Below are positions 11,401-22,637 of a stretch of DNA of 64,000 bases, in pieces; the first letter of the stretch is position 1; each line of letters begins with the position of its first letter. The stretch is from assembly GCA_946902875.1 (NCBI GenBank), contig OX336349.1, forward strand, positions 15,771,891 to 15,835,890, given 5' to 3'. Below the pieces are notes generated by a model. It was given only the letters and a program-made list of their open reading frames with translations. It did no database searches and was not told the DNA's origin. The DNA is from Nematopogon swammerdamellus (taxonomy: Eukaryota > Arthropoda > Insecta > Lepidoptera > Adelidae). The position numbers and the translations under genes are program-made.

Positions 11401-11610
11401 TGCAAACCCATTCGTATTTACGATTGTGACCACTTAGTTAAACATTGACAGTGTGGTGTGATGCTGATGATCGTCTTATTATATTCATTCGGAATTCAAG
11501 TAGCACGCCATATGTTAATTACAATGAGGTCATTGTTTACGAAGCGCAATGGAAAATTCTCCGCTTTTCAGCAAACTCCCTGCCAATCTTTAGATAGATT
11601 TATTAAAATA

Positions 11611-11650
11611 CTAGCTGTTGCACGCGGCTTCGCTCGCGTGAAATTCGTAT
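11611..11650 (+). repeat. Lepidopteran 'cttcgctcgcgtgaaattcg' tag
   Basis: The same tag recurs at 15952-15990 and, decayed, at 8380-8412, 38275-38295 and 42305-42330. It marks an interspersed repeat common in Lepidoptera. Confidence 0.6.
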
Positions 11651-11773
11651 TTCAAAAGAATTAGAAAGTACATACTTACATAAAGCAGTAGATAAAGGCG
11701 ATCATTCATTATTACAAATACATTCAAGCCATCTCTTGCTTATAAATGCGCTCGCTCCTCACTCGCATATATT

Positions 11774-12097
11774 TGCGATCGAGCGCGGTCAGTACTTGGA
11801 TGGGTGACCGCTCGACCGTTAGAGGCTGAACGTGGTTCGAATTCCACGTAAAACGTAGGTCTCTTCCCTTCTTACCTTACTAAGTGGTAGGGTTCATCCC
11901 GCCCGGGTTGATGACACCGTACTGTGAATGAAACGTCGGACGAAATAGTCGGTGTTTTCCGTTTTCAGTGCGTAGCCGACATAAAATGAAGGGAAGCACT
12001 GGCATGGAACCTAGTTCATCCGGTTTTATGGGCTGACATCACCGATGTTGTAGGTGATGTACTTAGCCAACCGTGTCAGTTTCCATAAAAAAACACA
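11774..12097 (+). repeat. SINE family A, copy 3
   Basis: Starts inside the 5S-rRNA-like segment (CGGTCAGTACTTGGATGGGT, 11786-11805), then the B box GGTTCGAATTCC, the central domain and the family A tail ending CAGTTTCCATAAAAAAAC. The A-box part is missing. Confidence 0.9.
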
Positions 12098-12398
12098 TTT
12101 GTGAACTCTGTTTATAAGTTGATTCGACAGGTACCTACCACAGAACACATTGTTTTTTTTGTATTAGGAGAAAGGCTCACCTATAGTACTATAGATCACT
12201 GTCTAATGCATTTTTTCATGTTGGAGACAAGAACCTGATTTGTCCAAGACATAGTTAATTGTTTATCGCGACGATGACGACGTCAGCCTTGGCAATGACC
12301 AACGCCACATAGGCCAAGTATGTAAGTAAATACTGCGCGGTAACTGCGAATGTTGCTAGCATGTGCATTTCCCAACAAAACTGGAAATATGCTACCAA

Positions 12399-12402
<4 letters not shown>

Positions 12403-12432
<30 letters not shown>

Positions 12433-12885
12433 CCTAAGCGCGACATGTGGCGCCGAGTCACCCATAAGGTGTCTAGCGACGCCCATGGACATTCGGACGC
12501 AGGCGGGGGCTGCGAATGCCATGCCGGCCTGACAGGTGCCCATTCACGCCTCTCTTGAAGGACCCGAGACTATACTTGGGGGGAAATATGTGGGCAGGTA
12601 GAGCGTTCCAGAGTTTGCCGGTTCTGTGGAGAAAGGATCTGCAGAACCGATTTGTACGCATCCGCGGTAAATCCAGCGTATAGGGATGCAATCCCTGCCC
12701 AGTGCGCGTTGTACGGAGGTGGAAAGGGGACGCCGGAATCGCGTTAAACAGCTCCTCCGAGCACTCCCCGTGGAATAAGCGATAGAACACGCTTAGGGCG
12801 CCGACATCCCTACGAAGTTGCAGCGGTTCTAGATCGCGGGACACGTCGGGGTCATCCACAAGTCGCACGGCTCGACGCTGGTCTA
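12403..12885 (-). pseudogene. CR1-like LINE reverse transcriptase C-terminus, copy 2
   Basis: A 131-codon open frame ends at 12473 and contains LVDDPDVSRDLEPLQLRRDV, VFYRLFHGECSEELFNAIPA and FPPKYSLGSFKRGVNGHLSG. It is better preserved than copy 1. Beyond the frame, a 28-base T-run (12403-12430) represents the poly(A) tail of the insertion on the minus strand. The 5' end is truncated at about 12885. Confidence 0.88.
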
Positions 12886-13185
12886 TTCTGGTCTAATCTA
12901 TTCTAGCAAAGAATTCAAAGCCTTCGACGGGGTAAAATCTGGCAAGGCCAAGTCTGCATAATTAAATTTTAGAAAATTTACTATGGCATTATTGTTTAAA
13001 CCACGGGTTCAAACGTAAGAAATAGCAATAAATCCCATTTAGATCTACGAAAGAATAGGTATATAAAAGATATAATACTTTCAATACCTAATTCAAGTAG
13101 GCTGGCATCACAGCACTCAGTATTCCAGACTTCAATTAAGTTTTAAATAGTTTTAGAATAACAATATTTATAAGTACTTACTACT

Positions 13186-15427
13186 ACCCAACAAGCAAAA
13201 TTATCCTAGAACGAACACCTTATAGGAATATTGCACTTATAAAACTCCTATAATGATTCTGGTATTTACTATTGCACTTTTAATAGCATGGTAAGAGGCT
13301 GTTTGACTACAAGTACATTTACTCTTATATTTAGACTTATAAGCGCTTATAAGATTATTTTTACCGGTCACTATGAGTTCAAGTCTCTTATAATAGCAAA
13401 TAACAAGATTAAACACACTGAGGAGTAGTCACACTGGTAAGTTAAACTTGTAAGCGCTTATAAGGTAATATTTTAAGGCTATTATAAGTAAAGGTTTCCT
13501 ATAAGAGCATATGTAAGAGTCAAATTGCTTATAGCTATTTACACTTGTTACTTGGTGTTTATAAGCGCTTGTAAGTTGATTATTCGATTCTATTATAAGT
13601 ATAAGAGTTTTATAACGGCATGTTGCGAGGATGAAGCCACTTATACCTATTAAAGGCTTATCGTATGCTTTTATAAGTTTGACGCATTTATAATAGTAAT
13701 TAGATAATATTAATGAATGCTAAATTAACTTCGTCAAATCCCTTATAAGTCTAGTTACACTTGAAAATAACGTTATAGGCAAAAATATGTTTCTTATGGT
13801 TTTGAAAATGCTTCTCAGTCAAACTCGCGCACCGAGGGTTCCGTATCGCCACGTCATGGTCAGCACCACTCACGCCATCTATGGAATAGTTAAAATGCTT
13901 CATACTGTTTTCGGTAGATGGCGCGCATACACTTTTAGTGTCTTGTATGGGGACCTCCGTGAATGTTTTACTTTATCTTATTTTTCTTATTTGTTATATA
14001 GGCCATAATAACACATATTCTGTGAAAATGTCAACTGGCTACCTATTACGGTACAAGAGATACAGCCCTAGGACGGAAGGACGGACAGATGGACAGATCC
14101 CAGATAGACGACGTAGGCTTAGTAATAGGGTTCCGCACGGATACGGAACCCTATAAAATAACATAAGTGATCTTAATAATGTAAGTAATGCATGTAATGC
14201 AAAAAAAATGCTATCCTTTTTACAATAGTAAAATAAATAAATAAAAAATAAATATTTCATTTATATGTATAAATGCAATACAACTTATTATATATTTATT
14301 TTCAATATTATTTTGTTGTTATTTATTTTATTATTTAACTTATCTTTTCTAATATACTTCCTTCCTTACCTATAATAAAATCCAACGTCTGCTTTCTGTC
14401 TGTCTGAGTGTCTGTCTGTCCGCTTATAACTCGAGAACCACTGAACCGATTTTAATAAAACAAAATTCTACGGATAGCTTGATTCTTCCCATCAACTATA
14501 GGCTACTTACTATCACGCTAAATAGCTTATAAGGTTAGCAGTGAAGTGAAATATGAGAGCGGGCGGAGCCGCGGACACAGCTTGTGTAAAATGTATTAGT
14601 TAAGAAATTGTAACTGATTTTATTCTCCTTTAAGTCTCCTTAGGAGGGAAAAACAGCAGCAGAGGCTCGTTAAAAGTTAGCCACTGATTAAAATTTTCCC
14701 GAGATTACATTGTTTTGGTTTCCTTATAGGCAATACGAAACCCTAATTGATAACAACATGGCGTATGATGGTGCCATCTTTGAGATTGACGCGTGCCGTA
14801 ATAGAATCAAGAGTACCTATAATGGCATTATAACGTACTTCACAATGCTAGGATTGAAAAATGGCTGTCGCCCTCAGCAGTGGATAATATTTTTTTAAAT
14901 ACAAAATACGTAAATAAGCTTCATTCAAAAGGGGCGTTAAAATTTTAACATCAAACATAATATACTTCACGGCAAATATACCTTGCCTTGCGAAAAATGC
15001 CATACAATAAGATTGTAACATATAAAATAAGCCACACTCTGACAGCCACAATAAAATAATTAGAATATGTATGCCTTTCCTTTCTTTTCCGTTTCACACG
15101 AGACACAACATACGAGAATTGCGTTCCAAGTTCCACAACAAAAAATGAACCTCTTAAAGAATCGCGAAGCGCATAATAGTCGTGGTTAGTTCTGTTAGCT
15201 ACTTACGCAGGAGCCATGCGGGAGCAGGTAGTTTTGCATAATGCTATTACAAGGTTACTAATAGGTATAGGTGGCAGTCAGCCAGTGCACCTATAAGTGT
15301 GATACAAGTGCAAATAGACCTATAAAATGGGCCCTTTTTCGGGCTAGTAACAGCTTATAAGTTCGTTACAAGTATGGCAAAATAGTGCTCCTGGGATGAT
15401 TATAAAACCGCTTTTTGCTTGTTGGGT
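13186..15427. mobile_element. 2.2-kb element with ACCCAACAAGCAAAA inverted ends and CTTATAAG palindromes
   Basis: The left end ACCCAACAAGCAAAA (13186-13200) is the exact reverse complement of the right end (15413-15427). TACTA (or ACT, depending on where the end is set) is duplicated on both sides. The interior repeats the palindromic motif CTTATAAG / GCGCTTATAAG many times (13330-13690 and 15290-15400). No transposase is seen. A 'gggttccgta' repeat (13803-14160) and other DNA sit inside. The superfamily is uncertain. Confidence 0.7.
13803..14160 (+). repeat. 'gggttccgta' interspersed repeat, copy 1
   Basis: Begins near ACTCGCGCACCGAGGGTTCC and ends GGATACGGAACCCTATAA. An inverted, alignable copy is at 57358-57785; short related ends occur at 55500-55610 and 61070-61165. 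The internal (GACAGA)-type run is characteristic. Confidence 0.75.
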
Positions 15428-17299
15428 ACTAATTAATAATATGTTCTCCACTTGGGTTATAGAATTATTTCAAATTAGAAAAATTATGACAAGAATTTCA
15501 CGACTATTTTAGCTCGGACAGTTCATAATGCCACCTCGAAGAATGACCCATACATAACATACAGCCAGTTTAATAGTACCTATACATACAGTACAGCCCA
15601 AAGATTTAAATCTTTGATACAGCCTGTTTTTTTAATCACTCGCCAAGCTGGTGAGAAATTAAACGATGAAAGGAAAGACGAACTTTCAAATATTTAGTTT
15701 AATTTAATTAGTTTAGTTCGTTTAATTTCAATAGGATTTCGTTGGGGCCCTAAGGGATAGGGAAGATGAGTACATACATACATACATAGCGTCACGCCTG
15801 TTTCCCGGTGGGGTAGGCAGAAACAACGGATCTCCACGTGCCACGATCCTGACCTGACACACCAAGATGAGTAAGAGTACTAAGGGGCTGATATTAACAG
15901 ATCATTGTTAAAAGCCCTAAAAAAAATTTTACTTATTATAGTCTACTAGCTTTTGCCCAAGGCTTCGCTCGCGTGAAATTCGTATTTGAAAAGAAGAAAG
16001 TAAGTAATCCCGCTACCGTACCTTTATTTCGGCGCGCGGAACAATTCGGTTTGTATGAGAGCCACATCTTAGCATAACCGGAACTGAATTTTATTTAGCC
16101 TGTCTGTCCTAAACGTACCTACAGTTAAATGTGATTGTACAATGTTTAATCGAATTCGGATGATTGGTTTAAGAGTTATGGAGGAACATACATACATACA
16201 GAAAATATTTCTAAAAATCGTCAATTTAGTTTTAGTATCATTAACATAGAGTCTACAAACGCATTATCTTATAAAACAAAGTAACTTACTCCATGACCAT
16301 CCCTTACAGATTTATTATTAGTAATTTAGTATTGATTTATTGATGGCAGGCAGACTTGCAGACTCACATTCGTAGCGAAGAACACACGAGCTGTCTGATG
16401 AAATTATGCGCTTTTTTTTTTAGATTAGGTATGTTGGTTGGGGACGAAGTAAATTAGTTACTGGACGATATCTTTTATCTATGCTTGTACGTATTGTATT
16501 GTATTTTATAAAAGAAATATTAAAAAATATGGTAAGCAGATTATCTACGCACGGTGTATACCTAATACCTAACAATGCGTTTTATGCGTTTTATTCGTTG
16601 TATTTCATGCCGTAACTACCTATGCCATTTTGTTAATCTCACTGAACAGAAACATACCTATTACCTAGGTACTAATATTTTTTTATGATTTATAATATAA
16701 CTCTTTATAATGTTATGCAAGCATGTGTATAATTTTTTTATAATACGTTCCCCCCACGTAAACATAATTCCTTATCTACACTAGCCACACGCAACCTTGA
16801 AACTTAACATTACAACAACGCAAATACCTACATACTAATCAGCATAGCAGACTACTCAGTCGTGGATAAACACTATTTACTCACATATTGTATGTGATAT
16901 CTATCGACATACCTAAATACAGGAAAATTAACCAGCTGGCTGGATCCCAGGAGCAAAGAGTACCTAGAACCTTCGAATAAGAAAACAATTAGAGGCGGCG
17001 TTAGTGTATCAAATTTGTCCCATGAAAATGTTACCAAATTATTATAATTATCAGCTACTCCATACATCAGTTTTGTATGTGGCTCTTGCAGATGTGACTA
17101 TATCAATTCGGAGTCTCAGAATTTGTTTATTTTGTATGAGACCGTGCTTCAATTTTTTTTCGATGAAGCCTAACTCAATAATAATAATGTCTTGAATCAT
17201 CGGGTTTTCCACGCCGACTTTCGCCACGCTGCGCCTCAAGGATAGGAGGGCAGCAACATGGACGTCCCTAGGAGCGGAAGCCCGAGAGAAGGCTACGCA
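15428..17299. other. Unassigned region
   Basis: Apart from the cttcgctcgcg tag (15952-15990) with its downstream block to about 16200, I see no gene, RNA or structured element in this AT-rich stretch. Confidence 0.3.
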
Positions 17300-17438
17300 T
17301 CTCCTCTAGTCCAGTATAGCCAGCAATTCAGAGAAGTCTCCGGTATGGCACCTACCTTCTCGGAGGTGATATTGGCTGGTCGGAGCATGCGCTTTAGCCC
17401 CTCCAACTCAGCCACCCATACCGGATTACATAAAAAAA
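17300..17438 (+). repeat. SINE family B, copy 2 (3' fragment)
   Basis: Matches the tail half of family B: CAGTATAGCCAGCAATTC, GGTGATATTGGCTGGTCGGA and the terminal CCACCCATACCGGATTACAT followed by A-run. Confidence 0.88.
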
Positions 17439-17744
17439 TAATCTGCAGATTAAGGACACCGGCCAGCAAACAACAACACACATAACGGAATTCAAGGGCG
17501 AGGAGGCTCGGCCGGCGGCGGTCGTGTGAGTACCAAAACTTTCCTATTCCACATTTTGGTGAAATATCGTCAACTCATTCAGGAAATAGACATGGGCTAA
17601 GGGGATGAATGAGGCAGCTCCCCTTCTCTGCCGCTTCTGCGCCCGTGCATGCGCCTACGCACCCCCTCACGCACGCATTCCGAATTACTAGCGCTCGCCA
17701 CGAACGCGAGCGCGTAGTACCCACCGTAGTATGGTAGGTACTGG

Positions 17745-17925
17745 GTACAGTTCCCGACAGCAAATAATGCGTTCGACACGCAGCTTTAGAAAGAGACCAT
17801 CCGGTTGTAGAGCGTCGTCCCTGTCGCAGGTCTCTGTGCGACAGCGACGACGACGCTCTACAACCGCATTGTCTAACTAAAGCACGACACGCATTTATTG
17901 GCTGCCGGGAACACTACCTGGGTGG
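17745..17925. repeat. Large imperfect hairpin, miRNA-like core
   Basis: The core 17802-17866 has an 18-bp perfect stem (CGGTTGTAGAGCGTCGTC against its complement), a 3-nt bulge and a further 8-bp stem (CTGTCGCA/TGCGACAG), with an 8-nt loop. Pairing with gaps extends outward, linking GTTCCCGACAGCAAATAATG with its partner CATTTATTGGCTGCCGGGAA. It could be a short foldback transposon or a hairpin RNA gene. Confidence 0.7.
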
Positions 17926-18164
17926 ATAAACTTTTTCTTGTACCATAAAAACCAGCTGCAAAGTCAAATAAAAAAACTTTTATTACAATTTATTACTTAG
18001 TTGAAAATCAATAAGTATAAAATACTTAGGTTGATAGGCAATTAAAATAAAAGTAGAGAACTATTTAAAATAAAACACTAACCAAATTTTTAGGGGTGAC
18101 CCAGGGGACAATTTTGTCCCCAGTTTTGTATGGAAAAAAGGGGTTGTCCTCAGGGTAGGTACCC

Positions 18165-18985
18165 AAGCAACAAGGTCACGTAAAAAAGACGTGTTTTATT
18201 GGTCATTATAAACGTCCTTTTTACGTGCGGATGTCACAAATTTCGACGGCATTTACGACGTATTTATAACGTCGTTTAACGTAAAAAAGACGTGTTTTAT
18301 TCGTCAGTATAAACGTCCTTTTTACGTGCGGATGTCACAAATTTCGACGGCATTTACGACGTATTTATAACGTCGTTTAACGTAAAAAAGACGTGTTTTA
18401 TTGGTCATTATAAACGTCCTTTTTACGTGCGGATGTCACAAATTTCGACGGCATTTACGACGTATTTATAACGTCGTTTAACGTAAAAAAGACGTGTTTT
18501 ATTGGTCATTATAAATGTCCTTTTTACGTGCGGATGTCACAAATTTCGACGGCATTTACGACGTATTTATTACGTCATTTAACGTCTTTATTCACTTAAT
18601 TTAACGTCATTATATGACGTCAAAGGGGACGTCCACCGTGACGTGAGTATGACGACCAATTTGACGAAAAATATGACGCCATTTATGACGTCATTTAACG
18701 TGTTTATTTGCGTTATTTAACGTCATTATATGACGTCAAAGAAGACGTCCACCATGACGTGAGTATGACGACCAATTTGACGAAAATTATGACGTCATTT
18801 AAGGGGGTTTATTTACGTTATTTTAACGTCTTTATATGACGTCATTTAAGGGGTTTATTTACGTTATTTTAACGTCTTTATATGACGTCATTTTACGTGT
18901 TTATTTACGTTATTTTAACGTCTTTATATGACGTCATTTAAGGGGGTTTATTTACGTTATTTTAACGTCTTTATAAGACGTCAAC
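18165..18985. repeat. ACGT-rich tandem arrays starting at a CCCAAGCAACAAGG terminus
   Basis: Four copies of a 101-bp unit begin at 18178, 18279, 18380 and 18481. They are nearly identical and start ACGTAAAAAAGACGTG. From about 18590 a second array (about 120-bp, then 47-bp units) is rich in TGACGTCA octamers. The left edge (CCCAAGCAACAAGGTCACGT, 18165-18184) is an inverted match to the right edge of the 36.3-37.66 kb array. Confidence 0.9.
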
Positions 18986-18989
18986 TTGA

Positions 18990-19235
18990 CGTAGGCACAG
19001 AATGTCCTGAGCATGATGCATGAAACCTCAGAAGGTAATTCAGGAGATCAAAGAAACATAATTATTTTCTCTCTTCTATTTTAGGTCTCGCAAAACAATT
19101 TTCTGTCTTCCCCATACATAAGTATTAGAATTTTCGGAGACAAAATAATGCAAGAGAAAGTTTCTTTTGACCTGCTGAATAACCTCCTGAAGTTTCATGC
19201 ATCATGCTCGGGACACCCTGTGCCTAAGTCAAAAT
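18990..19235. mobile_element. MITE with ~70-bp inverted ends (CACAGRRTGTCC type)
   Basis: The left end (18990-19060) and right end (19165-19235) are inverted copies, at roughly 80 percent by eye, sharing GAGCATGATGCATGAAAC. The centre is AT-rich and non-coding. It sits immediately beside the ACGT array. Confidence 0.75.
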
Positions 19236-19949
19236 TAAATTGTTTTACACGTCTCATCAGACTAAGGTCCATGAACATTAATTCTCAATTAAATAAATGA
19301 ATTGACATATAGTATAATGTTTATTGGCTTTGAATATTGAGGAGAAACATTCACGGACAGTGACTGCTGATGCAACGCAGGTGGTGGAATAGCTGGAAGG
19401 AGAAAATAAAGTTTAGTACATATTGTTATAGGAGAATTTTATTACAACATTAAATTTGTAAAGCACGGTTCCATCCTGTCAGTGTGGCACGAAAACTGGT
19501 CTTAGCGACAATTGTTTGTTTAGGGATGAATCACGCGTCCTGGTGAAGCTCACGTCGCAGCGGGCGAAACGTATTCATTACAAAGTCTTCATGCGGCACC
19601 AACGGAATAGTTTTTCACAAATTCGTATTTCACACATAACACATATCATGACAAACAAAAACTAAAAATCGCAAAATTTTCTATTTATTAACATCCTGGA
19701 AATTTTTGGTATATAATTTTGTATAATTAGTATTGATATTAAAAAGTTATACATAATATACATGTTTACTAAAAAATGGAAGCATGATACATTTTATATC
19801 AATAACATTATTCATAGGAATCATTGTCAAATTGGGAGATATTTCACTTACCAAAACCATACCTAAAACTGTTGATTGACATAGATTTTCAAAAAAGTCT
19901 TCAGATGAACTATTCAACTACAGAACATAATAATATTTTTAGCAAATTA
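19236..19949. other. Unassigned AT-rich region
   Basis: No element recognised apart from a short match (GCGACAATTG...TTAGGGA) to 33464-33490. Confidence 0.3.
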
Positions 19950-20660
19950 TTTTTTTAGTGTTCCCAAAGAATTTTCAAATCTAAAGGAAGATTTTATCTA
20001 ATATACCAAATTTCTCAACATCATCTGTAAGATGAATCAGTGAATGCACAGTTGTTGTTTACCATACATCTACAGTCTTTGACAAACTCCCAAAGTAAAT
20101 ATTTAGCATAATCTGAATAATTGAGACACAATTGGTTTGTTACTAGTATAATTATAGCACAGTGCAATAATAAGGTTCAAAAACTTCCCTTCAATATTCC
20201 ATACAATACTACAGGGCCTGTGTACAAGAGAACATTCAAAGTTCAATTATTTTCCAATGATCTAGTTCAAGGACACTTCGCGTCTTTACAATTAAATTCT
20301 ACAGGAACGAATTTACATACCTCATACTCCAATCTTTCATTGTTTTCCATTATCTTTCGATAGTCCAATTTATAATATGAATGATTAATCAATTCTTAAG
20401 AACATTAAGGTCATCCAGAACAACGAGATTATTGACATAGTTTCCATAGCAGGTGCATTTATCACAACTAGAATATGCATTGTGCGACTTGACACATTTC
20501 AGACATGATCGAGCTGGCATGTCATATACATAAGAATGCATAGATACAGCAATGCTTATCCCATTATTAGATAACCCTCTCAGTAGTAAATGTTTTTCAA
20601 TTCTTTTATGAAATCTTCTAGGTAACTCTGAAGTGGGTCAGGTTTCGATTTACCACAAAA
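19950..20660 (-). pseudogene. Decayed transposase-like protein with Cys cluster
   Basis: Minus-strand translation with stops and shifts gives, in order, SKPDPLQSYLEDFIKELKNI, DMPARSCLKCVKSHNAYSSC, DKCTCYGNYV, GPVVLYGILKGSF, YSDYAKYLLWEFVKDC, VHSLIHLTDDVEKFGILDK and FRFENSLGTLKK. This order resembles a large insect and cnidarian transposon-encoded family whose members read D-x-PARAFLKCVKGHxGYxxCxxC. The CxxC...CxxC cluster is intact, but at least three stops or shifts disrupt the frame. The family name and superfamily are uncertain; I recognise it from recurring insect sequences. Confidence 0.6.
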
Positions 20661-20697
20661 TATTCACAATTACAAATACAGAATCCTTTCAACCTAA

Positions 20698-22110
20698 CTA
20701 TATCAGCTAAAAACCCCCGACCCTTAAAAAGTCAAAAATAATTTCCGTTTACTTACTTAAAGAAGTAGGTGGCCCGCTAAGTAAATTCCCAGCCAGCTCT
20801 GAGTTTTTATATTTTATATACTTAGTTGTCCCCCGACTCCTTTAAGTAAATCGAAATTATTTTTCACTTTATAAGGCGGTACCGTGTGGGGCCGGTACTT
20901 AAAAAGAATAGCCTCACTGCATCTCTCCCCGTGCATGTCGTAAAAGGCGACTAAGGGATAAGGACAGGATGCCGTGCTAAAGGGCGACAGGCTCGCCACC
21001 TTTCACCTTGGCACGGTACTTCCACCGAGTCGTGCAGCAGGTGGGTCTTCGTGCCTTACTTGCTGCTTGATCGATTGAATCTTGTTCGAATAATTTGCGA
21101 AACGTGGTGGTCGGTGTTGTGCTGTAATTTACCAGAGTTCTTGCAGCACAACACCGATTACACTGCTTACCCCGATTGTCGGGATTCAGCGTGTGTGATA
21201 TGTTTATAAGGGCCGGTTTTTTTTTTATTTGTAATTAACTTTTATTTCAAGCTTTTTTAAAAAAAAACCGCATGCAAATTGGTCCACTTTTTAAGATAAT
21301 AATTTTATTATTACTTAATGACTTTATTATTTGATTACAAACCTAGCTAACAACCATCCCGATTAAACCAGCTTTCCAATAAAAAAACCGCATCCAAATC
21401 GGTTCATCCGTTTGGGAGTTACAATGTCACAGACAGACACACCCATACACACAGACGTTAAACTTATATATAACACCCCTTTTTTTTCGGGGTCGGGAGT
21501 TAAAAATGGGCCAAAACTGAATGCTAGGAGGTTACCCATCTACATTAAAAGCTAATTTTATTTCTGTTATGCCGATATTTTGAAGTATTGGTAGAAATAA
21601 CAATAATATTTTTTTCAAGTCCTAGATGTATGTTTGTTTTTCAACCCTTCTATAGATTTGATCTTTACTTAAAATATACATTTTTAATCCCCGAAGAAAA
21701 AGGAGGGGTGTTATAAGTTTAACGTGTGTAACTGTGTCTGTCTGTGGAATTTTAGCTCCCAACAGATTGGCCGATTTGGTTCCGGTTTTTTTTATTAGAA
21801 AGCTGGTTTAACCGGGATGTTTATTAGGTGTAAGCAATTAGAAATCAAGTAATTATGAAGTAGTCAAAAGATTACATCTCACAGATGAAACAACTTGGAT
21901 GCGGTTGTTAACAATTTTTTTTTTTAAGTTTGACATAAAAGTTTAATTTAAAAAACCCGACCCCTGAAAAGGTCAAAAATAATGTCCGTTAAGTTTCTTA
22001 AAGGAGTGGACCGCTAAATAAAGAAAATATATCAGATATTTTACTTAGCGGTCCCCCGACTCCGAACATTATTTTTGACTTTTTAAGGGGTCGGGGGTTT
22101 TTGTAATGTG
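20698..22110. repeat. 'ccccgacccc/gtcgggggt' interspersed repeat, composite
   Basis: Blocks AAAACCCCCGACCCTTAAAA, CCCCCGACTCC, AACCGCATGCAAATTGGTCC and a GGGGTCGGGAGTTAAAA end are repeated and partly inverted across this interval, and recur at 58410-58640. This is a common lepidopteran repeat type. A second repeat (20873-21212) is inserted in it. Confidence 0.65.
20873..21212 (+). repeat. Repeat H carrying the alternative SINE head
   Basis: Starts GGTACCGTGTGGGGCCGGTA and contains CTCCCCGTGCATGTCGTAAA then AGGCGACTAAGGGATA. The same block heads the alternative-head copies of SINE A at 48166-48300, 50850-50975 and 60215-60340. The later part (GTGGTCGGTGTTGTGCTG, CTGCTTACCCCGATTGTC) recurs inverted at 62195-62335. 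Confidence 0.75.
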
Positions 22111-22231
22111 TAATTTAACTTTTTTACATACATCACTATGTTCTATCAGCACAAACTTGCTCACCGCATAGGTAAGTATTTTACTCACCAACACCAAATT
22201 ATATCTCATTTTTTTCTGCTCTCTGGGGTGC

Positions 22232-22620
22232 ATGCTAGGTTTTTATGCTATCCTCATTAGGTTTGTCCACTATGGTCTTGGAACATTTTTTTGTAACACC
22301 ACAGAATATATTAATAGTACTAAACTAATGTACAGAAGGATCACTCTACAAAGACACATAAATAAATATCTACTCTTGCAACGACGCAATAAAGTGCAAT
22401 TCAGCTCGCACAGCGCTGCTTGCCTAAAATTATATTCACCTACAACACGCTTCTCTTTCTAACGATTAACTCTCTCTTCTGACTCGGCTCTGTCATTGAA
22501 TTGGCTTGTCAAGCCGGGCCCGCCGATGTACTTGTAGCTTCATACCTAAAGTGCGGAGTGCGCCTGACCTGGTAGCACCTAGAAAAAAGCATGTTTAATT
22601 ATTATTTTCAATACTGTTAC
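22232..22620. other. Unassigned
   Basis: Includes a 76-codon open frame (22232-22462) without a recognisable domain. Confidence 0.25.
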
Positions 22621-22637
22621 ACGTGTAAGATTAAATA

